Of a DNA stretch of 64,000 bases, positions 1 to 11,510 are shown one piece after another. Source of the DNA: Acanthosoma haemorrhoidale (taxonomy: Eukaryota; Arthropoda; Insecta; Hemiptera; Acanthosomatidae); the NCBI GenBank assembly GCA_930367205.1, contig OV884011.1, positions 114,945,866 to 115,009,865 on the forward strand, given 5' to 3'. The position numbers were made by a program, and so were the translations under genes. The number at the start of each line of letters is the position of its first letter. The stretch's first letter is position 1. A model generated the notes under the pieces. That model ran no database searches. It had not been told where the DNA came from and worked only from the letters and a program-made list of their open reading frames with translations.

Positions 1-160
1 ATCCGTAATTTTTTAATTGTAAATTGTGGGGTCCAGATGATTAGAAATGGAACATGTATTTTATGTAAATTTTATTTCGATCTATTCAACATCAGACTGC
101 AAATAAAATAATAATTTTAAAATTATGAACTAAAAGTAATTTACATATTGCAATTTTCAG

Positions 161-3100
161 ATGAATGCACGGAACATAGAGAAGAATGGAAAGATGAGCC
201 TTCTACTCCAAAAGTTGAAGACGGGACGACACAAACCACTCCAACAAATGAAGAGGAAGATGAGATTGCTAATAATGAATCAGCGTTACATTCCCAAGGT
301 ATATTTTTATCAATGTTATAATCTATATTAGTACATAATTTTTAACGTACACTCATGTTAGCGCGAAACAGAGCCATGCATACGAGTGATTTTCATCCTT
401 TTTTTTTTTAATTTTATTTGAGATAATTTTTATTTATTCAACACCCTTAATTTACCCTAATGTAAACCCTATTGCAGCAGCTGTTTCAAATAAATCCTCT
501 GCCCTTGTTTAATCTGAAATTTATTGCAATTGGGCTGAAAAAACCTATTCAGAGATTTTGAATCCAATCACTACTTCTAGTCATAAGAAATTAATAAAAA
601 AAGAAAGCTTATGATGTTTGCTTCTTGTAACTTTGGACAGAGCTGCCGGTGGTGTACGCATGAGGGAAGTATCAGGGAGATAACCGCCCCCCCCCCCAAA
701 TTTAGGAAAACATCTGTTTGTATAACCACCAATATAAGGCTTCTATTTATTTGTTTATTTTTTATTATCCCTCCCAATATCCTGTATTGCAGAAGAAACT
801 CCCATTTACGCGCATTGCAGGGCCAAACGTTTTTATTTGATAGGTGTAGGAAGAATTTAAATCTAAACATCAGATGGCAGCACATTTGGGCCTAAATTTA
901 CCTCTGGTATAATTCAATCACTAATAAAGTGAACAATTTTTTTTTTTTTTCCATAACTCCTTTAAATTTACAGATAATAAAGTGAACACTATTTTGAAAA
1001 CGAATTTTTATACCAAAAAAATGACTTAAATTTGATAAGTGTAAAGATTTTTAATTTTTGATCCAATTTTCATGTTTTTCCTAACAAAACTTACCGCCAA
1101 TTTGTTTACTTAGGGTTGACATTCTGAAGCCACTACCGTTTTCAAATTTCAAATACAGTAAATAGATCCCTTGTAATACTTTAAGCAGTACATTCATTAA
1201 CTGCCTTCTTCTTATTAAATCCCCCTCTATTATTCCTTATTAATTTATTTTATCCTTATTAATCAATTCTGCGTGTGCCAGAATCATTTCTGCCGTAAAT
1301 GGAAATTTTTCAATAATTTAGTGATTTGAAAGAAACTGAACTTTACCATTATAATGAGTTCGTGCTAAGCGTGGTATGTTGAAATTTTAAAATACTTGGC
1401 TGTATTATGAGATTTTATGGTATATTTTGTTTCATTTTGCAACAGGTACTTAGCCAAGAATTTTCAATTTTAGGTGATATAGAGTATTTGTAAATGGGGT
1501 GAAATATTTGGAAAAAAATGTAATAACCATTCTTAGTCATTTTTATTATATAATAAAAGATATTTTACACCAACTATGCTGACACATTTCGGGAGGGGGA
1601 TCTATTCCCAATCTTTCCACTGTCCTGTATATGTATTGCAATTTTTCAATGAATATTTGTGTTAATTTATTAGATATGATGAAATTAATTCATTCCTTAA
1701 TATATCACAATATACCTTCACCTCTCAATCTCCATCATCTATCAAATTTCTGCTTCCTCTTCTTGAATGAAACTTTTACTAGGAAAACCTTATAAATATC
1801 ACAACTTTTGTTCTTAAATCTGGTGGTTGGAACTGATCATTTTACCTCCCTCGTATACCTATAAGTCAGGAAACAATGCACTCCTATCTGTACCTTTGTC
1901 CCTCTATGGAATGGGATAGGCTTAAGTGTTACAGTTAATTAATTCATATTTTTAGTTAACAGATTTCTTTGTGTTTTAGAATCTGGTGAAAAGAAAGAAA
2001 GGTATATAGTGGAAACAATAACTATGACGACTGTCACAGAAAGACGTATTATAAGAGAAAGTGAAACTAATGAAGAGGCTGGAGCTCAAGCCAGAAGTAG
2101 CAATCCAAGAGATAAAGAAATGACATTAACGTTAAAGTTGGGCTCAAATTCCCTTAAACCTAATTCAGCTCTACGTCAACTGTTCCCAAGAATAGCATCG
2201 CCTCCTCCAGATAAGTCACCTGACTCTGATGATGACTCTCTTCAAAGTAATCTCATCAAAAGAACCATTGAAAGGAATACCCTCCGAAGAAGTCTGGTCC
2301 GCTATCCGGATTTAAGAAAGCGAAACCAAGCCAAAAAAAATGAAAATAGTCTAGTCGAAAGGATAAAGAAGTTAACTTGCGATATTGATGAGGAAGAAAG
2401 AAGTTCTCCGACTGGAGAAGAATCCAAAGAAGAAAAAGTACCTGCATATAGAAAAATTACAGATATATTTATTAGAAGTAAAGAACATCCTCTACAAGCG
2501 CCAGCATCTGTGGAGCATCAATATCCTTATTATCAACCTTATAATCCCCCAGACCTAGGTAATGGATTACACAAACCCAGGATTACATCTGAAGCTAGAA
2601 AACAATTTTTATCAAGCTTAGCTCCTTTAGCTGCCTGTGTAAGTGGAGAAGCAGGGAGTAGAGATTCCACCAGTACAGCAGACACTGAGTATTCCTTAAA
2701 TGATATTGACGATGTTTTGAAAAATGATCAGAAACCTCAGCCAGATATTGTAGTTGGTACACCAGGTAATGAAAGTGATGAATTAGCACTGTTTGTTCAG
2801 CAAGATGCATCACGGATAGAAAGATTAAGGAAACGCTACAACTCAGGGTCGGATGATGAACATGATGATTATGGTTTCAATCGTCGGCCATCTGTACGTG
2901 GGATTAAGCCAAGGTTTGGATCAACAACAGAAATACTTCAACAGATGCAAAGTCAAATCACACCACCTTTACCAACGGGTAGTCATATATCGTGGCCTTA
3001 TTATACAGAAAACGGTTACAGATATGAAGAGCCTCCTAGATATACGCCAAATGTGATCTTACAACAAGGCCAAAGTGTCCGCCTGCCTTACCAGCCTGCA

Positions 3101-3379
3101 CCTGTCCAAGTTCATTTAGTTCCACAACGCCAAGTTGTTGTGAGGGGGACACAAACAATTTCTACTTATTACCAGATACCTCGATACCCTCGAGGTCCAT
3201 TAGTATATTATCCGAACCCTCGATCACCTATTTGTGGATCTCCAACTAAAATGAAATTAGAGAGAGGAGTACCAGAAGGTGCAAGTGCATCTCCACATCA
3301 GGAAATAGTCCTCCCTCCTCCTCCACCACCTCAAGGAACTGCACCAGTAGATACAATGATGTATGCAATGAATGTTTGA
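161..3379 (+). CDS. C-terminal exons of an unrecognised disordered scaffold-like protein (5' part outside window)
   Basis: Two coding exons are visible: 161-298 and 1980-3379. The first follows an acceptor (ttttcag) and ends at a donor in phase 1; the second follows tgttttag and restores the frame. The stop is TGA at 3377-3379. The visible protein is about 511 residues and lacks a start. It is rich in S, P, E and R, with no membrane segment or recognisable catalytic fold. Landmarks are a threonine/valine stretch (ETITMTTVTERRIIRE) at the start of the last exon, a basic stretch (LIKRTIERNTLRRSLVRY), an acidic segment, a Tyr/Pro-rich tail with one PPxY motif (PPRY, about 3032-3043), a run of six prolines (LPPPPPPQG) near the end, and a C-terminus ending AMNV that resembles a class II PDZ ligand. 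These suggest an adaptor or scaffold of the cell cortex or cytoskeleton, but that is inference. I do not recognise the family. Confidence 0.8.
299..1979 (+). other. intron of the upstream scaffold-like gene
   Basis: An AT-rich intron of about 1.7 kb between the two visible exons, starting gtatat and ending tgttttag. It contains a poly-C run near 690 and homopolymer A/T runs. The open stretches of about 100 codons inside it show no family resemblance. No gene or element recognised. Confidence 0.7.
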
Positions 3380-6305
3380 CATCAGTGTAGCTACTATTAC
3401 CAGTAGCTGAAACAGGAGACAAACTTTTAATCAAATGTATGCAAAATTTGTCCTGGAATTAAAATTTCTTGGGCAGAAAACTTTGTAATGGTATTACAAA
3501 ATGTTTATATTTGTTTAATGGAGGACAACATATCAAGTACTCTCTGGGAGAGATATGGGATTTATACAAAACAAAATAAATTCATTATTTCACTATATTT
3601 TAGATACTGTTATTCGGAGGGAGAAAATAATTTAATGATGATATTGATTTTAATGTTATTTGATGATGAAATCTATCACTACAAACTAAAAAGTTTTTAT
3701 TATTTGTAATATGAGTGGAATCGTATTTCAGAAATTACTGTAAAACTTGATTTGATTGACATTTCAAAGTTAATGCAAAAAGAATCAGTATAAGATCAGA
3801 TATAAAAACCCTGGACATCAGTGAAAAATTGACTGCAAATTGAAGCTTCAGAAGAAGAAGAATTTTTTTATATTATTGTGTTAGGATTAGGAATTATTTC
3901 TTCAGTAGAAAATGTTTATGAAGTCGAAACTTTTTTAAATGTGATTTGAACTCAATAAGATTGGGCAAGTAGCACTTCAGCTGTTCAGTGTTATAAAACA
4001 CTAGAAATGGTTTTATTGTATATGTAAATGTCTATATCTTATTTTGAAAAGAGACTCATTTTTGAGAGTTAAATTAATTTTTGATTGTATTTTAAAAAGG
4101 CATGTTTCTAAGACTAATTTAAATACTTTATAAATGTTAAACTAGTATTCGTTTCATTAAAATGAGCATTTGAAATGTATTTGTGATTAAAGAGCTGAAA
4201 AATTAAAGACTAACCAAAATACTTCCAAATTACTAATATTGCTTAATATAACAATATAGATTTATATTATACATGTAGATAAGTTTTTATAAAAAATAAT
4301 ATAAAACTATTATTTTGGTTAAGAGGAATGGAATAGAGATGCTTTCTGTGAAACTCATTGTTTTGTTTTAAAATACAAGGGTGAGCCAAATGTCTGTGCA
4401 TATGTACAACAAAAGTTTGAAATCATTTAATACTTAATACCTATACATCAAATAGTCAGTCTAGGATTTTATTTGCCTCATTAATGATGATTTTTTAAGT
4501 ATACTTTTGAGTCATGTCCACCCACAAGTGCTCAGAAGATTTCACCTGAAATAAAATTGATATCACCTGTTTAAGGCATCTAATCAGCATTTACATATTT
4601 TAGGATTAGTAAAAACGCATAAACTTTGACTTGCCCGCCCCCGTACATACTGCACTTAAATAATTTTCTATTGCACAATCAACAACCTTAACCTGGACTG
4701 CTTCAATAAACATGCTCAATATGATATATATGGCATTAAATTAAATGAATAAAAAAAAAAAGAGCAATGATTTTACATTAATTGTCATGAAATTATCTTA
4801 CAATGATTAATTCTGATCTTTATATGAACGTGTGCACAAGAGATTGGAGCTTATTGCCATATTATAAATTATCTTATTAAATTTGTTAAGACAATATATT
4901 TATTATTAATATTGTAAATTCTACCATATACATGTTACTTGCATATTTTGCCAAGGTATGTCGAAATTCATATATCCAACTTAAAAGTACAAATCAATTT
5001 CACAAAAGTTATGCTACAGGAAAAATTAATTTTTAAAAGTGTGATCAAAATAGATATATTGTTACACAAAATGTATAGCTTTATTTATTGTTAGGCTCTA
5101 AAACTTTCTATAGTTTGCCCACTTACTTTTTGTTTGTTGTAGCATTATCATTAAATAATTTTTATAGTTTATTTTTAACATTTATTCAAAAGCATTGATA
5201 TATCTTTTATTTATATCACTGAAATCATAGAAGAAAAATATAGGTTATAGTTCTGCGCTTAAACTGAATATTTTTTCCATAGCCATAATTTAATGTTATA
5301 TTTAAAAAGTTTAATATCTTAAACATATTTACATTTGCTAATAATTTTTCATATTTAGATATTTATCCTGTGCTTAATTGAAGCTTACCTCAACAGTGGC
5401 CTTCTGTCATGATAAATTCATTGTTGGTTCAATTGAATAAGAAGCTTGTTCTGATAATTATCTGACATAACTATTATGACAGTTTCTATTCTCCAGCAAT
5501 AATTTCCTTTTTTTTTTTTATTTAATATACCTAATACAACTTTTTAGCTTTACTACCTCTGATTAGAAAATTTTCGTCCCTCCTATTATTTAAATTGATT
5601 GTAAATATTAGCCATTAGGAAGTTTTTGGACCAAGCATCTAGTTTTTTAACCACTGAGTGTCCAATGGGCCTAAAATTTAATTACCATTAAATTCTGCCA
5701 AAGTTGATAATAATCCCATTATATTTAATTTTGGTCCCTCCAAAGTTTATAAAAAAAAATTCAAAATACTTTTGAACAGTGTCTCAACTAGATTATATTT
5801 TAGCCATTGTTGGTTTTTTAAAGTTTTTATAGAAATTATTAAAAGTTAACTAATGTGTATATATAAAAGGCACTTGAAAGTAAACTGAACAAATTTGTAA
5901 ATAATTGTTAATTATTAAATAAATGGTGCCAAAGAAGTTGTTTTTTAAAAATTATTTATTATATTCATTTATAAAGACTAATTGTGGTTTTTATTATATT
6001 TAATAAATGGATAATTTTCTCTTTAAAAAAGCAAATATTGTAAAATACTAATCATAATGTTGTATAGAATATATAAATTATCTTTCTGATGTTTTTTCTA
6101 TCGTAGAGAAAATATTTTTAAATTATGTATGTAGATCTATACCAAAGTTTTGATTATTGTAAACAATACTATGAATAGTGAAAAAAAATTATTAACAAAT
6201 TAACAAATATAGGCCTAATGTTAATATTTATAAATATATAATATAAATATGTATGTATAAAAATGCCTGTATGATAATAGGATGTATTGCAGAGAAGAAT
6301 AAATA
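3380..6305 (+). other. probable 3' UTR and AT-rich downstream region
   Basis: After the stop codon there is about 2.9 kb of AT-rich sequence without reading frames of interest. It is rich in TTTATA-like and TTTAAA-like words, typical of insect 3' UTRs. Canonical AATAAA polyadenylation signals on the plus strand lie at 4705-4710, 4748-4753, 5918-5923 and 6298-6303, any of which could end the transcript. The UTR assignment is inference from position and composition. Confidence 0.45.
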
Positions 6306-7218
6306 ATTTGAATGACTGTTGTAAAGATAAATTTCATATCATACAAACTATATATTACTGGCAAAATACAATGCAATTTTTTAAGCTAGTTCTGAATTCA
6401 GTTAGTAATATTATTTTTGTATTGATGTAGAATTTAGTGCTTAGACTGAGTTTTTCATTCAACACCAAAACGATAATTCATAGCAAAAGTAATGCCCAAA
6501 ATACAGTATTTGCTGCCCAAATATTAAGTATTGCTATCAAATTCAAAATTCTATGAAGACTGTGATAAACTAGAAATAATTTTCATCATTGTCACTTATT
6601 TAAAAAGGATATGAATGAATTTGAGAAAGGAAACCAAAAAGACTATGCCAATCGGTGTATATCGCACCAAGCAGTATCCTTAACATATAGAACTTGTTGG
6701 GTACTTTACTTAAACAAGATTAATGGGGAAAGTAAAGGAAACTTAAGGCCTTGACCACGCAATGGGTTATGAAATAAAAGTGAAGCAAGTAAAGATGAAA
6801 ATTAGGTCCTCAGAAATGTAGTTACAAAGATCCAGCATCCATCTATAAACTATTTTACTGCCCAATTATTAGCATCTGACTATCATCTTTATTTAGCATA
6901 CTACTCTTAGATTAATGCCCCCAGTATTAGCTCTACCAGTTGTATTATTTAAATGAGGTGCCAACATGTTGAGGATAGTTCTAGCATCGCTGACCACTCA
7001 ACCATCCAGCGAAGCTTGGGACTTCTATGTCTTATGTTGGCCTAAATAACTTTTTTAGGGGTTGACTCTACAGGAATCATTGAAAAAATAGTGCAGTAAA
7101 AATTGAATGTTTGTTACAATTCTACTACAATGTAAACAAGGTCCACTATATTGAAGTTACTTACTAGCGTAAAACCAGATCATATGTAATTGCTAAAAGT
7201 TAAAAGAGTTACCCCTTA

Positions 7219-7361
7219 CACCTTTTAAGAAGATTATTGCCATTGTACTGGCTGCAGTCTATCCACCTCTCCTTCTACGATCTCTCTCCTTGGTCTTTGT
7301 GGCTGTTTCACTTTGGATTGTTTTCTTGACTGTCTTGGTGATTTTTCAGGAAGTTAGGTTG
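7219..7361 (+). repeat. dispersed repeat, copy 1 (partner at 8113-8270)
   Basis: Direct copy of the segment at 8113-8270. Shared landmarks in order are ccttttaa, aagaagat, tactggctgcagtc, ctctccttggt, ctttggattgttttcttgac, and gatttttcaggaagt just before the end. Copy 1 is about 15 bp shorter in the middle. No coding content recognised. It is probably a fragment of a transposable element. Confidence 0.7.
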
Positions 7362-8112
7362 GGTGGAGTTTGTTATCTTATGCTAATTCAGCAGTTGGAG
7401 ATGACGACTATGAGTGTTCATGGGATGGTGCTTTGGAGATGTCATTTCTTTGGCCACCAGTGATACTTCCACGTGCTCATGAGTTCTGTGAATGTAGATC
7501 CAACTGTGATCCTTTCTACAGTTCCAAAAGAATGTTTTAAAAAATCTCTTATAACTTTCTTCCGGTGACAGGCTGGATCCTAACTATCCTATTAGAGTGT
7601 GAAAAAAAAAATGAAGGTGGTAGAAAGAATATTTTGAGGGACTGTTGACCTTTTACATGGGTTAATAAGCACATAAATGATTTAACAGTTTCAACATCAG
7701 CGTATAAAGAACAGGAAACAGAAAGTGCTATCTATCCTCCCTCAGCTTGAAGCTGGGAGAAGCTGCCTGCTTTGACAAAATAGCCCTAGAAATACTCGAA
7801 TTAGCTTTTTAAGGGAAGAAATGTTTGTTTGTAACTTGATTGGTATGGTAATGTATACGTACACCCCCAAGGCAGGTCTTAGCAGTTCAAGATGCAGCAT
7901 TCAGGGGCATTTTAATCCTACAATACTTTTATCTAGAACTCCATTGTCAAGAATACATAGACTAGAACTCGTCTAGAATAGTCTTTGCCTTTAACAAAGA
8001 ATATGTTAATCTTGAAGTATTCCTCTCCATCTCTGTAATCCCTACATCAAAAGCTCCTACTTCCTGATTCATTTTATTATGATTAGTTTTATTCATTTAA
8101 ATGAGTTGTCCG

Positions 8113-8270
8113 CACCTTTTAAAAAGAAGATAATTACCATCATACTGGCTGCAGTCATAGTCTTCAAGGTAGATAGGCCTGTGTGTCTCTCTCTCTCCTT
8201 GGTTATTGTGGATGTTTCGCTCTGGATTGTTTTCTTGACTCTCGTGGTGATTTTTCAGGAAGTCGGGTTC
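8113..8270 (+). repeat. dispersed repeat, copy 2 (partner at 7219-7361)
   Basis: Second copy of the repeat above, same orientation, about 0.9 kb downstream, with scattered substitutions and a small extra (ct)n stretch. Both copies end at the same gatttttcaggaagt sequence, suggesting a true shared boundary rather than chance. Confidence 0.7.
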
Positions 8271-8874
8271 GAAATCCTATCCAATTCGATTGACCTGTTG
8301 ATCCTGAGTGTTGAAACCTGATCCAGAAAATAGCAATCCCTTGCCTACAAATATCCTACATCTCATCAACAGGACATTCATTTGCCAAGAATTTGGAAAA
8401 TCATGAACTTCATTTTCTGATAGAGTTTTACCCAGGTAAAATATTTGTATCCACATCAAATTCAGGCAATTTCAACTTTGTATCAATAAGTTAACCTTAA
8501 GTGTAAAGAACATTCAAAAATATATTTTCAAAGCAAGCTACTAGGGACATTTTGAAAATCTTACTGCGATATCTATTAAGGATTAGAGCAATTATCTATT
8601 AAGGAAGATATCTTAAAGAATACTTGCCAAGTTCTAAGCAATCACAAAACATTGAATTTTTCATCATTCAAGGCAACTTCATAAGTTTCTTTGAGTCATT
8701 ACAGTCATAAGAGCAGATGAGAATAAGTAATAATAATAATAATGACCTTGATCTTCAGGGTTTCTTGCCTTTACTTGCTCAAAATCTAAGCACTTTTTCC
8801 ATTGGTAAAAATAATGGGTGGTTCATCTAGGGCTAGTACGAATCATGTGGAACATTTGTTTGGTCAAATTAAAA

Positions 8875-9490
8875 TCACATTACTGCTAGATAGCAGCAGT
8901 ACAGACAAAGAGAGAGCTGCAGACAATCCGGATGTGAGGGGAGTATACTGCCCAGTGCCAGGACTCTCAGTGATGGGTTGATTATAGGAAATCTCAAGGC
9001 CATGGCCACTTCAATCTCCAAAATGTGTAGGGGTATATATATATATATTATTAGAGAATTAGGGTGTGTGGATAATTTTGTATAAAATTTAGGGAGAATG
9101 TGTTCAAGGGTCAAGGGTAGCAGATATAATATAAGGTCAGTATGAAGAGTTTTATGGGGGAGGTAGAATGGAGCATTTACTATCGGTCTAAGGACCCAAA
9201 GTCCACAGATTTCCGGTCTGTAAGTCCATATTGGGTTTAAGATAATTTTGACATGGTTTGGTTTCGATTGAGAAGTAAGATTTTCTGTTTAAAAGTATAA
9301 ATTGTTGTCCATCAAAACTCTTGTATTTTGAGTTTCGTATGTGTGTTCCATGATAATCTTTTGTCAAGATGGAATCCAAGGTATCCATCTGTGTCAGATG
9401 CCTGGAGGAGATGAGCGTTAAAGAGGACCGGTGAACAATTATTACAAGTACAGGTATCATCAGTATGATGGATTTACTTATTTTCATCAA
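8875..9490 (-). mobile_element. relic of a non-LTR retrotransposon (Jockey-like reverse transcriptase C-terminal region)
   Basis: On the minus strand, broken frames read like the region downstream of the reverse transcriptase catalytic centre in Jockey-type LINEs. First comes a segment resembling YLGF-LD-L-W--HI (reads GYLGFHLDKRLSWNTHI in a second frame), then LLNRKSYFSIETKPCQNYLKP, the place of the usual rks.l...nK...yk..LkP block, then WTLGP. The frame shifts, and the catalytic Y-DD box is not seen, so this is a truncated dead copy. The 8875-9114 part is assigned only by continuity and is weaker. Confidence 0.5.
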
Positions 9491-10960
9491 CTTTTATTAC
9501 GATTAGTAAATAGTAAAATACCCTAGAGGTATTTTCGAAAACACATTGACGCATACGAGATTTATGAAAAACACTCCATTGGCTATTGGAGCTCCATCGT
9601 CGTCAGTATCACACCCCAAGTCCATATACCCACACAACTTTTTCCCATCCCTATTAATGGTCATTGCATTGAACATCAAATCTTGTTAATTTTGACAGTT
9701 TTCTTTGAGCCCTCGGAAAACTTCTGAGATAAAACGTGGTTCAGCATTTGTTGAAAAATACCGCTTAGCTATTGAAGAGAAGCGTTATCATAATTACCCT
9801 CTTTGAAATGATCACTGCAAATACGGCTGTAATCCGTAATGGCCCCTCCTGATTATACGAATATATTTATCCTTAAGTTCAGGATCCTTGAACAAAAGGT
9901 TCCCGCACTTTTTTTATTTTCCCGATTGTTACAATCATAAGCCATACGCCTACCCATTACAAGAGTCTACATAAATGCACTGCTCTACAACATATAAAAC
10001 TTGAGCAGGAATTTATCGCAATAGGCTTCGAGGAAAGAAAAAGTACGACTGGCGACACTACTGTCCAAGCGTCTGGGAGATTCTGGGTAGCCAGAAGAAG
10101 GAGCACACTTCGTACCTCCTCAAGGACCCGCTAGTTATTTTATTTTCACTGCCACAGCCTGGAGTGGCTTGTTTTGGTGCTTCTGTTGACTCCACGGCTT
10201 CTGTTTCACAGTTTCTTAAAAAGTGGAATTTCTTGAACGCGAAGAAAGGGGATTTGTCTTGCATCTATGCGTACGAAAAAAATACTATGGATAGGATCAT
10301 CAAGTTCCTTCATTAAGGTAGAAGTCCAATTGTACTGCGGTAGGTTCCTAGCTCTAGTACAATTCACAGGAGACGAGCTCGGTGTAGGTAAACCCCAGAA
10401 ATATTTTGTGCTTTTCTTTTACATTAACTGGCGTTAAAACTAATTTCCACATAATAGTGGGCAAAAACCCAAATTCTAATGGATTCGTTTATCTGAGAAA
10501 TCAACCAGTGTCTGCCTGTTAGTTAACCGACTTCCTTTCCGTTGATTTACACCTCACCAACGTTAAGTGCTTTCAAACCAAAAACATAACGTCTTATGAA
10601 CTGACAATTATCATATTCAATCGGTCGTTCACTTTTCACAGTCCTTAGTTCGGTTTTAATGATGAAAGATATTTTGCACACAGATCTTAACAGTGTGCCG
10701 ACGTAGACCGAACTCGGTAATCAGTACATATTGTAACATGTATAAGTACATGTGTTACTTAAACTATGCAGAAACAGTTTATGTGATCTTAGACGAACGC
10801 CAGTGATGAAAACTGACTTTGAGCATAGTAGACGGTTTAATTTAAATGTAAGCATCCCCCCCCCTCGCGATGTTTTATTTGAATTATCTAGCATAACATA
10901 CCGTCAAACCTGGTAAGACTTGCCTCGATAAAAAGTTGTACAAAGATCCATTAATAGAAG
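9491..10960. other. intergenic region with more CpG than its surroundings, no gene assigned
   Basis: Between 9.55 and 10.85 kb the sequence is visibly less AT-rich and richer in CpG than its neighbours. A minus-strand open stretch (10058-10264) starts with ATG and contains a good donor (gag|gtacgaag), but no downstream exon could be linked to it. A poly-C run sits at about 10856-10865. Confidence 0.4.
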
Positions 10961-11510
10961 CAGTGGCGTAGCTAGAGGTTTTGCCACTTAGGGTGGTCCC
11001 CATTTGCCGCCCTTTTTAAGTCGATCAAAATCAAGAGTGGTTATTAACTGTTACTGAACGAAAATAAAAAAAATTATTTATTTCTTCACATAATAATAAA
11101 ATGTAAGCGTGTTTTTATATTTGTTTTTCTTGCCTTTTTACTAAGAAAAGTCTTGAATGACATTGTTAAAATTTATATCATCTGGTAATTTTTTTTCTAT
11201 GAAAAGTATCGCTAGATCTTGATTTTACCTCCAGGCGACGTATCTTTATGTGCACAACGTCGATTCCAAATTTACGGCGTACGTGTTTTCTTTTTTCCCC
11301 GATTAAGCGCTAACATGTCGACGGTGAGTCGGGCCACCGGGCTCTATATGCATTTTTGTTTAATTGCATACTTATTATAATCATTGATTCTGTTGACCAC
11401 AACATTATTATATTGTATATTTTTACATAATTTGGACAAAAATATGAAAAAATGCTACCCCAATATGTGTGCCGCTCGAGGGGTGACGCCCCCCCTCCAT
11501 GTACGCTACT
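10961..11510. mobile_element. small element bounded by CAGTGGCGTA-type inverted ends
   Basis: The left end begins cagtggcgtagctagagg. The right end, read on the minus strand, begins agtagcgtacatggaggg. The ends are similar, in inverted orientation, and enclose about 550 bp. No transposase frame is visible. CAGTGGCGTAGC-like ends are widespread in animal interspersed repeats; I do not assign a superfamily. It is most likely a non-autonomous DNA element. Confidence 0.45.

Larger units (their letters stand above)
6306..8874. other. intergenic region, no gene recognised
   Basis: No reading frame with family resemblance or splice support was found. The main structure is a duplicated fragment listed separately (7219-7361 and 8113-8270). 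Confidence 0.5.

Noticed and set aside
4379..4645. Possible MITE with ends gggtgagccaa and its rough inverse
   Set aside because: The end similarity is only partial and no second copy is present in the window.
6600..7060. Possible Tc1-like helix-turn-helix remnant on the plus strand
   Set aside because: A few residues look like the arginine/proline-rich Tc1 linker, but stops are frequent and no catalytic block or inverted ends were found.
10058..10264. Minus-strand ATG frame as a gene
   Set aside because: A donor exists but no acceptor exon in phase could be linked downstream, and the product is not recognised; kept only as a finding.
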